Below are positions 53,375 to 63,475 of a DNA stretch of 64,000 nucleotides, one piece after another. This DNA is from Molossus alvarezi (taxonomy: Eukaryota; Chordata; Mammalia; Chiroptera; Molossidae), in NCBI GenBank assembly GCA_037176705.1, contig CM073886.1, forward strand, positions 18,002,501 to 18,066,500. The letters run 5' to 3'. Position 1 is the first letter of the stretch. Each line of letters begins with the position of its first letter. Position numbers and translations under genes: made by a program. The notes under the pieces are model-generated. The model searched no databases, had not been told where the DNA came from, and saw nothing but the letters and a program-made list of their open reading frames with translations.

Positions 53375-53426
53375 TCACCCACTCATGTATCCACCCACCC
53401 ACCCATCCATCTGTCCATCCATCCCT
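53375..53426. repeat. CCAT/CCAC-rich microsatellite
   Basis: 'ATCCACCCACCCACCCATCC' and 'ATCTGTCCATCCATCCC' form a degenerate tetranucleotide array that contains the target site of the next SINE. Confidence 0.8.
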
Positions 53427-53431
53427 TATTT

Positions 53432-53657
53432 ATTTATTTGTAAATATTTTTTCTTTATTGAGTTTAGAGAGAGAGGAAGGGAGAAGGGGAGAGAGAGAGA
53501 GAAACATCGATGACAGAGAACATCGACAGGCCACCACCTGCACGCCCCCCACTGGGGACTGGGCCCACAACCTGGGCATGCGCCCTGACTGGGAATCAAA
53601 CTGGTAACCTCTTAGTGCGTGGGTTGACGCTCAACCACTGAGCCACACCAGCCGGGT
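53432..53657 (-). mobile_element. bat tRNA-derived SINE, GCGCATGCCCAGG subtype, antisense, TSD
   Basis: The AT-rich end 'ATTTATTTGTAAATATTTT', 'GAGAGAAACATCGATGAC', 'CACCACCTGCACGCCCCCC', 'ACAACCTGGGCATGCGCCC', 'TGGGAATCAAACTGG' and 'CAACCACTGAGCCACACCAG'. A duplication CATCCCTTATTT lies at 53420-53431 and 53658-53669. It is the same lineage as the 52393 copy, with a different anticodon-arm region. Confidence 0.9.
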
Positions 53658-53669
53658 CATCCCTTATTT

Positions 53670-54054
53670 TATTATTAAAATTACATTTGTTAAACAATGA
53701 TTGTGTACCTGTCACCAGGAGACTGACACTTCTGTTCAGTGGGCATCACTAAAGAGAAGACAGCTGCATATAGAATATTCTCACACAGGAAGCCAAGGTT
53801 CTGGTGCAAAATCTACCTGCACATTCAGGGTTCAGTAAAAGAGTTTTGTTTTTGAGTAGTGAGGGCTAGTAAGAGGCAGAGAAATACTGGGAGCAAACTG
53901 ACTTTCCAAGGGTCCATGTTTACAGTGGACGCCCCAGGGCACTGCATCTAGGGAGAAGATGGCATCAATGGGCTACAGCATGATGCTCAGATTTTACCTA
54001 CTATTCATCTTCTTCCTCCATGTTATTTTTATCTGAAGTCAGGGTTGAGAGAAA
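53670..54054. other. unique non-coding DNA
   Basis: No recognised feature. Confidence 0.4.
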
Positions 54055-54420
54055 TTAATCGTACTGAGCATCTACTGTCAGTCAGCCACTATATTAGCTG
54101 CTGTGGATACAGCAGAGAACCCTGCAGGTGTATTCCCCATGTTCACGGAATGAATGCACAATGCGAAGAGAACATGTAACATGGGCTCTCAGTCCAGTCT
54201 GGATCAGGCATTTCCGAGTTCAGAGAGTGAATAGCAGCTAATGAGGAGAAGAGTGTTCTGGACAGAGGAAGTCATGCGCTGGGGCCTGGTGGCGAAGGAA
54301 ACACTGTGTTCTGGAGGAAAGTCAAAAGGACGTGTGAAGATCACTGTAGATGTGAAGGGCATGATGTGAGAGATGCGGCAAGGGAGGAAGAAGGTCTTTA
54401 AGACCAAGGTCCTCAAGGAA
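54055..54420 (-). mobile_element. L2 3' region, antisense
   Basis: 'CTGAGCATCTACTGTCAGTC', 'AGCTGCTGTGGATACAGCAG', 'AGAACCCTGCAGGTGTATTCC', 'GGACAGAGGAAGTCATGCGC', 'GGGGCCTGGTGGCGAAGG' and 'GATGTGAAGGGCATGATGTG' follow reversed L2 over about 360 bp. Confidence 0.7.
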
Positions 54421-54971
54421 CTTTATCTAAAGAACCATTTGCTGAAGTGAGTGGTAGGAGGCGCATGCATGGCGGAGTTGTGTATGTGTGTACATGTTGG
54501 CTGCTCAGAATCTGAATTTCCTTCCTGCATTTAGGACATTGTTGGTGGGTGTTGATGGGAGTCCGGAAGCTAAAAACATCAGCTAACTCATCCCTCCTCT
54601 CTCCTGGCAGCTTGGTGTGGGTATGTGAGTGTGGGCAAATCTGATGCTTCCTCCTGGGACACTGGCTCTGGAGAGAGAGCTAAGAAACCATTCTTAGGAC
54701 AGCAGCAGCTAGTCAGTGTCCCGTGAAGATGGCAGTGTGGTCCCAATCCAAGTGTTCTGGGGTGTCACCCTGGTTATTGTGGCTGGTCTGACTCTTCACA
54801 CTCCACAGCAATTTGGTGAACAATCCACTATCCTCCCTAAGAATACATTTTTTGATGAAACAATCACCTGACAGGGTCCTCTCATTGCAACCAAGAGCCC
54901 TATTCAAGACAGGAAGTAAACAGGCCTCTGTGTGAGCTGGAGTGGAATGGTTAGGATGAGGGCACCAGGAT
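54421..54971. other. unique non-coding DNA
   Basis: No recognised feature. Confidence 0.4.
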
Positions 54972-55285
54972 TATTTTTTTGACGTTTTAATTTAATTTTA
55001 TTTAATTCATTTTATTATTTTTGTTACAGATGTTTCTCCTTTTTCCCCATTGACACCCTCCTCTGGTTCCCTCCCCGCCCTGTCTCCAGCTTTGTTGTCC
55101 ATGTCCATTGGTCATGCACACATGAAATAAGTTCTCTGGTTTTTCTCCCCCCAACCCTCTTCTGGGGATTGTCAGTCTGTATCCTACTTCCACGTCTTTG
55201 GGATTACCCTGTTCTTCAGACTGTTATGTTCATCATTCTGTCAAATAGCACGCCTTAGTCAAATAAGCTCAAATAGGGTGTCCTG
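54972..55285 (-). mobile_element. bat-type L1 3' UTR, antisense
   Basis: 'TTATTATTTTTGTTACAGATG', 'TTTTCCCCATTGACACCC', 'TTGTCCATGTCCATTGGTC', 'ATGCACACATGAAATAAG', 'GATTGTCAGTCTGTATCC' and 'CTTCCACGTCTTTGGGATTACC' resemble the reverse of the chiropteran L1 3' UTR. The orientation is from memory of related bat copies. Confidence 0.55.
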
Positions 55286-55739
55286 TCCATGGTCCTGAAT
55301 GGTTTCCTGGTTAGTCATTGCTTTCTCTGGGTGCTTGAACCCCTCCCCAGAAACCTATTAGCCACCAGAGACAGGTGGAAACCTCAGCTGAGGTCTCTGC
55401 TCTTCTCCAGTACTTCCTATTACCCATGTTCTTTGGCAAATGCTACATGGAATTTTTCTACATTTGTGTCCTCAGATGAAGGTGATGGCAATAATGTGCA
55501 GCATGGTGATCATCAAAATCCACTTTGGGTCAGCCCCCCGTTCCTGCATGGATATATCTTCTTTTCAAAACTCTCTCTTCCCATTTTTATTTGCAAACCT
55601 AGCTCACAAGTAAGGGTGGACAGATTCCTGGGAAAGAGCAATGGCTTAATTAATGGTAATGTGAAGGATGTAGGTGCCTTGGTGATTGGGGCTCTGTGAA
55701 TGCAGAATTGGATGGAGGGCTGAGATGCAAAATGGGATA
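55286..55739. other. unique DNA with a 136-codon chance frame
   Basis: The plus-strand frame 55289-55699 has no recognisable domain, no repeat origin that I see, and no supporting splice signals. Low-priority possibility of an unrecognised exon. Confidence 0.35.
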
Positions 55740-55880
55740 ATTGAACTGTTAGCTGAACTGGAATTTAGCAGTTAATCACTTTTATGAAACCTGCACCTCA
55801 ATTCATTACTCCATTTATGCCTTGTTGTAATACAGAGCTGTTCAGCTAATTGGTAAACAGGAGCCAGCGTACCCCAGAAA
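55740..55880. promoter_or_regulatory. candidate conserved non-coding element, small
   Basis: 'TTTAGCAGTTAATCACTTTTA', 'CTCAATTCATTACTCC' and 'TTCAGCTAATTGGTAAAC' form an AT-rich, repeat-free stretch with homeodomain-like cores. Confidence 0.33.
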
Positions 55881-56106
55881 GGGCAAGTCTATGAAAGACA
55901 CTGTGGTATTTTTTTATGAGTGTACATTTCCATTCAGTCTAACCAGGTGTCGCCTGTTAGCCTGGGCTTCGTGTTTTTTCTCAGGTAGGCACTAAGCAAC
56001 AGAGTGAAGTCATGCCCATCCATCCCAAATGGTATTGCTGACCACCAGTCTGTTTCATGAAGGCCTCTGTTCAGTTACTCCCTGGTAATGAACTTTTTAG
56101 TATGAT

Positions 56107-56330
56107 GATAAAGATAATGGGGTTTGGCAGCAGAGAATTCCAAATTGGAGATGGGACTCCACCATAGACTCCCTGTGTGACGAGCGATGAGATAATCCTC
56201 CCTCTGACCTTCTGCGTACCAGCCTCAAGCATGCCGCAATAGGGGGTCTCAGAATGAGAGCGCATGTTCTAGTACAGTGCCTGGTATATAGCTACGAATT
56301 CAATCAATACTAGATCTTACTATTGTCTGT
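56107..56330 (+). mobile_element. MIR SINE, near full-length, sense
   Basis: 'GATAATGGGGTTTGGCAGC', 'AATTCCAAATTGGAGATGGG', 'ACTCCCTGTGTGACGAGC', 'AGAATGAGAGCGCATGTTC' and 'AGTACAGTGCCTGGTATATAG' follow MIR. Confidence 0.75.
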
Positions 56331-57089
56331 TACCTAGAAACCTCTTTTCATTGTTGTTTAAGAAAAGGGGAAATAAGGACGTCTCTCTCTCTCATGTGTT
56401 TATTGACTCAGAGACGAAAACCGAAGGGGAATAAGAATAAGAAGATGATTGACTTAATAGAAATGTATCCACAAAGACTTCAAAAAAGTAAAGGGACTTC
56501 CTGAGACTGGCTCAAAAAAAAGGAAGGTGTGAGGGACATAAGCTTTGGATGGGAGATAGGAATGCAGGACATCAAGAGATCTTTGATTATATGGGGAGGG
56601 GGTGCTTAATCAAAATAGGGCCTTAGGTGAATACAGGTCTATTTGTTTTGCTTGATGGGAGAATAAACAAGCTCCATATGAAAAAAAAATCCTCACTTTG
56701 CAGCCAAGACCATATTTTAATATCCTGGTGAGCCTTCTCCTCCTAGCTAGTTTTTATAGTTCCCTCTCTGTCCTAGGATCCAGACATTGATCCGCGGTGG
56801 GGGATGCAAAGGCAGGCACAGATCTGAGTGCAGGACTCCACTGTATACTGGAATTGACCTTCCCTTTCATGACCCAGGCTTTCTTATCGAGTCAAGCTGT
56901 AGGTTTGTGCTTCCCTTGCAAATGTACTTCTATGACCTCTTAGCAGATAGGCCTGTTGGAAGCATGGGTTGGCGATCATAAGTAGAGGTGGTAGGAGTCA
57001 TAGGAGTGAATGAGCGAGAAGGTGTTGAGAAGGAAGAAAAAAACCTCTGAGGACATAACCTTGAAGAATGACAACCTTCAGGGGCCATC
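56331..57089. other. unique non-coding DNA
   Basis: No recognised feature except short A runs. Confidence 0.4.
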
Positions 57090-57100
57090 AAAAGCATTGG

Positions 57101-57199
57101 TCTTGCCCTGGCTGGTTTGGCTCAGCAGTTGGAGCGCCGGCCTGTGGACCAGAGTCCCGGGTTCGGTTCCCACTAAGGGCATGTACCCCCTCCCCCCCA
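57101..57199 (+). mobile_element. VES SINE, tRNA head only, with C-rich tail and TSD
   Basis: 'TTGCCCTGGCTGGTTTGGCTC' with the A box, 'GGAGCGCCGGCCTGTGGACC', the B box 'CGGGTTCGGTTCC', then 'AAGGGCATGTACC' followed at once by CCCTCCCCCCC and a few A. The rest of the VES is absent. AAAAGCATTGG at 57090-57100 is repeated at 57200-57210. The A and B boxes are well kept, so it could still recruit Pol III. Confidence 0.9.
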
Positions 57200-57271
57200 A
57201 AAAGCATTGGGCTTTTGTGTACAACATCTTTGGACATTAAGAGAAGATGCTATGTCAAGGTGGTTTACCAT

Positions 57272-57331
57272 CCATTCTCCCATTCAACAAACATTTACTG
57301 AGAACCTGCTGTGCTGCAGGTATAGTTCTAA

Positions 57332-57407
<76 letters not shown>

Positions 57408-57840
57408 AATGAACAAAATATACAAGGTTTCATCCTCTAGGACTTGGATTTGTGAAGGACTCAGACTATAAAACTAACCACAATGAACAAAATAAACTTG
57501 AAGTGTTATAAGTGCTGTGAAGGAAATAAATAGGGTAAAGTGATGACAAATTTCTAGGAAGGGCCTCTTAGATAAAATTTGATCTGAGACCTGTAGTATT
57601 ATAAAGATCCAGTCAGGCAAAGAGCAGGGGAATGTTCCAAGTAGCTTTATCAGCATGTGCAAAGGCCCTGAGGTGGCAATAAGCCTAAGTGTCTGAGGAC
57701 TATACCATAGCAAGGCCAATTTGGCAACAGAAAAGTGAGTATGAGTGGTCTGGGCTAAGTCTGGAGGAGACAGCACTTTGAAGGCCATGGTAAGGAGTTT
57801 GAATATTTTCCTATAGGCATTGGGATGCATGAACACATCT
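57272..57840 (-). mobile_element. L2 3' region, antisense, with embedded microsatellite
   Basis: 'CCCATTCAACAAACATTTACTG' and 'CTGCTGTGCTGCAGGTATAG' begin the reversed L2. After the microsatellite come 'AATGAACAAAATATACAAGG', 'AGTGTTATAAGTGCTGTGAAGG', 'GTGCAAAGGCCCTGAGGTGG' and 'AAGGCCATGGTAAGGAGTTTG'. It is among the most complete L2 3' regions here. Confidence 0.85.
57333..57402. repeat. compound microsatellite (TG)15(AG)20
   Basis: 30 bp of pure TG followed directly by 40 bp of pure AG, then 'CGAGCAATG'. It is uninterrupted and so probably highly polymorphic. It sits inside an L2. Confidence 0.97.
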
Positions 57841-57999
57841 TCCCCTTGTTGAAATGCATGACCACTGGGTCTAGAGGGCTGAGATACATTAACTCACGTA
57901 GTACACAGTTATAGTCCGGTTTCAGATTACTGTTTCCTGTCAGGTACTGGTGTGTGCACCCTGAAAGCTGCTGATGTAAATGAATGATTGCTCCAGCTA
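57841..57999. other. unique DNA
   Basis: No recognised feature. Confidence 0.4.
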
Positions 58000-58035
58000 T
58001 AAACAGTAACAAAGTAACAGCTTTGTTACTGTTTA
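58000..58035. repeat. perfect inverted repeat, 15-bp arms, 6-nt loop
   Basis: TAAACAGTAACAAAG at 58000-58014 and CTTTGTTACTGTTTA at 58021-58035 are exact reverse complements around TAACAG. The structure is AT-rich and not part of a recognised repeat. It could extrude as a cruciform or fold in RNA, but it is too short for a microRNA precursor. Confidence 0.93.
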
Positions 58036-58269
58036 CTCCAACGAGGGGTTGATACATGCATCATGCCTTTCAAATGTGCACCTGTTAAAAACCTTAGCAT
58101 TGTGGGGGCACCACTGATCCCCTTTGGGGGGGGGTCTAAGAATGAAAAAAATAACATCACACGGCTCTCACAACTAGTATTGGATATAACCTGCTAGAGA
58201 TAAGAGGGATATGATTTAACATTCACAGTCTAGGTGCCTCTGACACATGTAGTGGGAGAGATTACCCTG
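58036..58269. other. unique DNA, no feature seen
   Basis: Nothing recognised between the hairpin and the antisense MIR, apart from a short G run near 58125-58132. Confidence 0.4.
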
Positions 58270-58450
58270 ACTTGTGCCAGGAGCGTTCATAAGTGTAATT
58301 ACTTTTAATCCTGATAACCCTGGGAGGTAGGCATTATCCCATTTTACAGATCACGCAACTGAGTTTCATAACAGATTAAAAAAAATTGGCCCTAAATCTC
58401 ACAGCTGGAAACAGGAAGAGCTCAAGGTTTTATCCAGGGTTGTCTGACTC
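58270..58450 (-). mobile_element. MIR SINE, antisense
   Basis: 'CTTTTAATCCTGATAACCC', 'TGGGAGGTAGGCATTATCCC', 'ATTTTACAGATCACGCAACTG' and 'CTAAATCTCACAGCTGG' match reversed MIR. It faces the sense MIR at 58640. Confidence 0.88.
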
Positions 58451-58639
58451 GAATAACACTCCGTTGAAAGAGAGGTGTCTAAATCCTTGGCAGCCATTGA
58501 CTTGATGGAAGAGTTTGAGAGGTGCTTGAGTTTTCCTCACCAGAACTGACATCTAGATATGTGAAATAGATTGCTGCTCTTTCTTTAAAAGTGAGAACTT
58601 CACATTTCAAAGACTGGTGCAGTCTCTGCAGGAGTCAAA

Positions 58640-58875
58640 TGACCGGTGAAACGCAGAGCCTGGCAACTCGCAGAGGTGGGTGTAAGTCCCGGCGCTGCCT
58701 CATGCTTAAATTGTGAATTATTTAACCTCTTTGGGACTCTGCTCATTCATTTGGAAAATGGGGATAATAAGAGCGCCTACCTCTCAGGGTTATTGTAAGG
58801 ATTTGCCGAGATGGAGCATGGAGGTTGCTTAGCACCATGCCTGGCGTAATAAGCTCTTACTAAAAGTTGCCTATT
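58640..58875 (+). mobile_element. MIR SINE, near full-length, sense
   Basis: 'AGAGGTGGGTGTAAGTCCC', 'GAATTATTTAACCTCTTTGG', 'TTTGGAAAATGGGGATAATAAG', 'CTACCTCTCAGGGTTATTG' and 'TTGCTTAGCACCATGCCTGG' follow MIR very well. Confidence 0.92.
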
Positions 58876-59044
58876 ATTTTTCTCTTCCCGGAGAGATTTG
58901 AAGAACGTAATATAAAGTAAAATTTGTGGTTGCAACTGCAGTGTTAACAGCCACCATTTTGTTGAAAGAAGAAGCAAGGCAATGATTGTTTTGATTCTGC
59001 CGAAGTCTAGCAAACATGACTGGAGTCTCAGATGCTTTGAAACT
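58876..59044. other. unique DNA
   Basis: No recognised feature. Confidence 0.4.
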
Positions 59045-59180
59045 GAGTTTCTCAACCTTAGATGCAAAGTTAAATCCTTTGGGGGAGGTTTTGAAAATTA
59101 CTAGGGTCCCTCCCTAGAGGTTCTGACTCAGTTTCACTGGGCCGGAGCCTGGGCACTGACATCTTTTGAAGCAACCAGTG
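59045..59180 (+). mobile_element. hAT-Charlie MITE, MER5-like
   Basis: 'TGAGTTTCTCAACCTTAGATG', 'GGGGGAGGTTTTGAAAATTAC', 'GGTTCTGACTCAGTTTCACTGG' and 'GCCGGAGCCTGGGCACTGAC', with the right end near 'CAACCAGTGG', match a MER5-class element. Confidence 0.7.
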
Positions 59181-59311
59181 GAGTTCAAAGGTCATGGGAT
59201 GCATCCCTCTGTCTCACCAGACTTGATCTTGTTGGGACAGATGGATGACACCACAGCGGTCTACACCTCTTACATGACAACAATTCTCTCTCATTTATCA
59301 TCACTGATGGC

Positions 59312-59350
59312 TGTGTGTGTGTGTGTGTGTGTGTGTGCGCGTGTGTGCAC
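59312..59350. repeat. (TG)n microsatellite
   Basis: TG repeat of about 37 bp with a CGCG interruption near the right end. Confidence 0.93.
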
Positions 59351-59989
59351 GCTCATTCCAGGACTAGCTTCATGTACATTCCTCTTGGTTCTCTGAAGCC
59401 TTCCAAGGACCCTATTACTTAGTGAAGTGACTTCTAAATGTGTTTTATATGGGACACAAAGTTGGGAGTGATTCAGCTTTTTCCATCAGCCTTTTCCTCA
59501 GCAGGGAGTCATTGAAACTAACAAATTATATTTCAGATATATCACTGCACACTATAATGAAGTATATCAAAAGGAAGCCTTGGCTGGTGTATCCGGGTCT
59601 TGTCCCGAGTTGTTTATATTTATTTATATTTTAAGGTTGCTCAGGAGTATTTGGTTCCCTGGCCTGTGATTCAAATGAGTCTTTAAAATATTTTTATGTG
59701 AGGCTGCACTTACGCTGCAGACATCATGGAGCTCCAGCACATAGGCAGGGACAATCCCTGTGGTTTCCCAGATATGGATGGACTGAGTCTTTAAAGGATA
59801 GGGGTGGACAGCCAGCCTCGGCTCGCCTTTATTAGGATCTGGTGTGAAGTGTGCATGCTGGAAGCAGGAATGATTCTCTCCCCAGCTGAGATGAATTGGT
59901 CTCATAAGCAGACGTGGAGAGAGCAGGAAAGAAGAATGCGTTGGGAGGTGGTGTGGCTTCAGCAAGATCAGCAGCTCTTGGAACCATGC
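59351..59989. other. unique non-coding DNA
   Basis: A 131-codon minus-strand frame (59624-60019) overlaps an 86-codon plus-strand frame. Neither has a recognisable domain. Confidence 0.38.
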
Positions 59990-60470
59990 AAGTGGGTTAA
60001 CTATATATTGCAGCTCCAAGAGGCAGATATCGCCAGCCTATTCAGGACATCATTAGCTTTTTGATTGGGCACCGAGAAATTGATGCACTGCCTTTGGTTC
60101 TATTATGTTTTCAAACTTTAATTAAGTTTATACCGCTCCCACCTGGACCTCATAAATAGTTAGCCTCCAAGTAAGTCATTTGTCATGGAGGGGCTCTTAT
60201 GAGTAGATTCATCTTCTAAACGACATTACTATTGCCTAAAGTCTTGCCTTAAATCCATCAACTCAATACGAACTTGAGTACCTTACTCAGTTTTGACATA
60301 TGATTCCAAGGGGTTATTCGCTGATGGGCGAGTGAGTAATTCATTACATTATCACAAGGTAGGAGGATGCAGATACATTATTAGATTTTAAAATGATGCT
60401 ACTGGTGATTAAAGAGAATTAAATTAAACTTCAGGGTGTTTTTCCCCCCATGTAAGTTAATCCATTCTCT
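59990..60470. promoter_or_regulatory. candidate conserved non-coding element, large
   Basis: About 480 bp of repeat-free AT-rich DNA: 'TTTGGTTCTATTATGTTTTC', 'TTTAATTAAGTTTATACCGC' (TTAATTAA at 60118-60125), 'GACCTCATAAATAGTTAGCC', 'GAGTAATTCATTACATTATC' and 'GAGAATTAAATTAAACTTC', with scattered CpGs. By eye it is among the strongest enhancer-like stretches. Conservation is not demonstrated. Confidence 0.48.
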
Positions 60471-62169
60471 TTTGTGAAAGGCCGAGCTCATGGCCCAAGC
60501 TGAGGCCATCTCAGCCTAAATCTGAGGGTATCCCTGCTGGAGTGGGGAGATGGTGTCTTCCTCAGGGCTGATGGGACTGTGGATTAGCATGGCCTCTTGG
60601 AGGAACACATTGGCAGAATCTACAAATTTGAAAATACACATTCCCAGGACATCACAATCTCCCTTTAATCGTGTGCCTTGGACAGACTCTTTTCCAGTTG
60701 TGCAAAGAGAGGTGTACAAGGATGTTGGCTTATGCAGAATTTGTAACGGTAGATGTTTGTGAATGAACTTAATGCCCATCATTGGAGGCACAGAGAAGAA
60801 AATACAGGGCACTTATGTGCTGGGCTGCAATGCATCTGTTAGGAATACAGCTAGTTCTTTAAAATGGGACTCTGCCCTTTGACACCTTGCATTGACACCG
60901 GCAGGCTCAAAATAAGCACTGAGTAAAGAAAGCAAGAGGAAGAAGCTACTTGCGTGAGTTTTTGACTCTACACACACAACAATATTGGGACCTTACCTTC
61001 AAGTGACATATACTTTTTCCTGATTGTCCTTGGTGTTGTCTTCATTAAAATCAATGGTAGAGGGCGGATATACATTGAGTTCTTTGTCAGTGGCTGCTTG
61101 GGGAGGGAGTTTTGGGTGGAGGGAATGGGACTGGGTACACGGCATCAGTATTACCTGTAATGTTTTGTTTGGTTTAAAGACCGGACATGTTCTAACAAAA
61201 TATAAATATTTGTATTTTTGGGTGGTAAGACTATAAATGTTTACTCCGTTCAGTTTTATACTTTTCAAAGTTCTCAAAGGGGAGAGAAGGCTGGCTCTCC
61301 GGGAATGGGAAGGGTGCATGAACGTCAAACTGGAGTCCACACGGTGAGGGGTCGTCTGTCTTCTCCAGGGACAGATTCCTGCTGTGTCCTTGCAGGAGGC
61401 TACTGAGGAATTCTACTCAACAGCGGGTCTCCTTTCTTGGCTTATTAGTCTTTGACCATGTGCCTTTCCTAGGGGCCATATAAGGTGATTTTTCTCCATA
61501 TCTGGATTTGCTAAAAGCACCCCATTCCAACTGTTTGGCACATCAACAGAAGAAGCTTCATTGATTTGAATGAAAACAATACTGGTGACAATAAGGGAAA
61601 AGAGTAAATGTCAATGGAAGGTAAGGTCCCAGCGGCTGTTTGATGAACGCCCTGGACTTGGTAGGCTTGGTCCTCTGCCACTGGCTCACAGTCATCCTGG
61701 GATGGACATCTTGCCTCCCAAAATTGGGCCCAGAAAGGGAGCGCAGAGGCTGTTGCTTCTGATGAGGTGACAGAAAGATTTTAGTCTCAGTGTCAGAAAT
61801 TCCATCCAGTATTATTTTTGGCACCTGGACATTTACTCAGCATTTGGTCCAGGCATGATGTGATTGTGACTTCAATCACAAGCATGAAAATGAGGGGGTG
61901 TTGAAGCCCACTCTGGTATTCAGACTGCAGGGAACGGGGGGGGGGGCAGCTGCTGCCTTTGGTATTTTCTCTGCTGCCTGCCGGGGACCAGGCATGCATG
62001 ATGCTTCCAAAAGAACAACCCATCATCCTGGTGCCTTTCTGTTCTCTCTCTGCCTTGGAAACAGTGACTTCTCTACCTCACTTCACACTTGGGGCAGTAT
62101 TTATTTGCAAGAGTCCAAGTTTTAGTAAAAAATATACTTTGAGAAATCAATACAAGATTTGATCCAACC
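60471..62169. other. unique non-coding DNA
   Basis: A G run of 11 lies at 61936-61946. No repeat family or gene is recognised. Confidence 0.4.
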
Positions 62170-62410
62170 AGGTCAAGCTCTCCTGCTGACCTAATCTTAA
62201 TGCATTGTGTGAAGTATTTCTATTTATCCAACTCTTGTAAGTCTAAGCAAAAGCTGCAAGCAGTGGTGCTTAGGTCTGAAAGAAAGGGAGCTCAGAGGGC
62301 TAAATTTAGATAACACCTGAGTCGCTTTGCTGCTAAGTAGAACTTAATGGAGGTGCAGCTCTGCAATCTTTATATGTGTGCGGCATGACAATTCGTTTTG
62401 TTTGTCAGGA
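62170..62410. promoter_or_regulatory. candidate conserved non-coding element
   Basis: Repeat-free block with 'GACCTAATCTTAATGCATTG' (OTX/PITX-like TAATCT and ATGCAT), 'GGCTAAATTTAGATAACACC' and 'TTGCTGCTAAGTAGAACTTAATG'. Composition-based call only. Confidence 0.35.
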
Positions 62411-63359
62411 ATGAATAGTTAAGAGGGAAAAAAGCATTCTGAATTGAAACAAGAATTTCCTATCAGCAAGGGCCATTTCGATTGAAAGGCTATTCATTTT
62501 CCATAGCAAGGGATACTTTCTACTTGGTGGAGAGCGGCTGCCCTTGCTTGGCCAGGCAGGATTCTTGAATACATTTGGCCTCTTGAAACACATGTTCCTT
62601 GTGTGTGAAAATACAGAGGTGGTGCCTGCATATCCAAGAGGCCCAAGGATACCCTTTCCTCTCCTGCTCAGAGATATTGGGGCTGGACTGGCCCAAACAT
62701 GAACGGGATGGATAGTGGCCAGAACTGGCCTCCATGGGTTATACTCAAGAGACATTCATGACCTACCCAGTGCCTCACAAGTAAGCAATGAGACATGTTG
62801 GGCTACAGAGTGGCAAAGACTGAATTAAAGATCAGTCAGGCAAAATAGAAAATTTATTGGAGAAATATTAGGACATTCTAAGTAACTTGAGTCAGTGGGG
62901 TGGAGCATCTGGGTGGCAAAGAAAACTAGAACTAGAGAGTCAACAATTGCCAGGATCCTCCTGATTTCCTTTCCTTCACAAGCTCCCATCTCTCTTCCCA
63001 GAAGCCACCTGTGGGAATGTGGCCTCCCACTCCAGAGGCTCAAACCCTTTGGCTCCACCTACCAAAGATGGACCTCATCTCTTCCTTTGACAACCGATCA
63101 AAATGCTCAAAGGCAGGACCATCTTGGGTCAAGTACCCAACTTTGTATCAATACTCTAAGGTCTGGAAGAGTTGGTTATATAACAGAAACGTGGCACCTG
63201 GGGGTCCGGCTCTGGGTCCAGGGTCAGCCCAGAGACCTGGATTTGTGAGAGGGTCCTGTTCCAGGGAGGGTAACCCCCGTGCTCTTCATACCATTTGTCT
63301 CAGTTTCATCACAGGTGTGAGGCTTGGAGCAGGTCATTACCAGTTACCTACTGGTAATG
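62411..63359. other. unique non-coding DNA
   Basis: Overlapping 116-128 codon frames on both strands have no recognisable domains. No repeat recognised. Confidence 0.4.
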
Positions 63360-63475
63360 TGGGTACCACAATACCTGCCTTACAGGGTTACAGATAGTTA
63401 AATCTTACATATTCAGGACATGGTACAGTGCCTGGGGTACAGGGGCAACTGGTAAATGGTAACTGTGATTGTAAT
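63360..63475 (+). mobile_element. MIR 3' half, sense
   Basis: 'GTGGGTACCACAATACCTGCC', 'TTACAGGGTTACAGATAGTTAA' and 'GTACAGTGCCTGGGGTACAG' match the MIR 3' half. Confidence 0.7.

Noticed and set aside
53375..53426. CRISPR-like or satellite array
   Set aside because: Only a degenerate tetranucleotide repeat without spacers; vertebrate genome context.
57101..57199. A functional tRNA gene
   Set aside because: A and B boxes are present but the cloverleaf stems do not form and the sequence is the VES head with target-site duplications.
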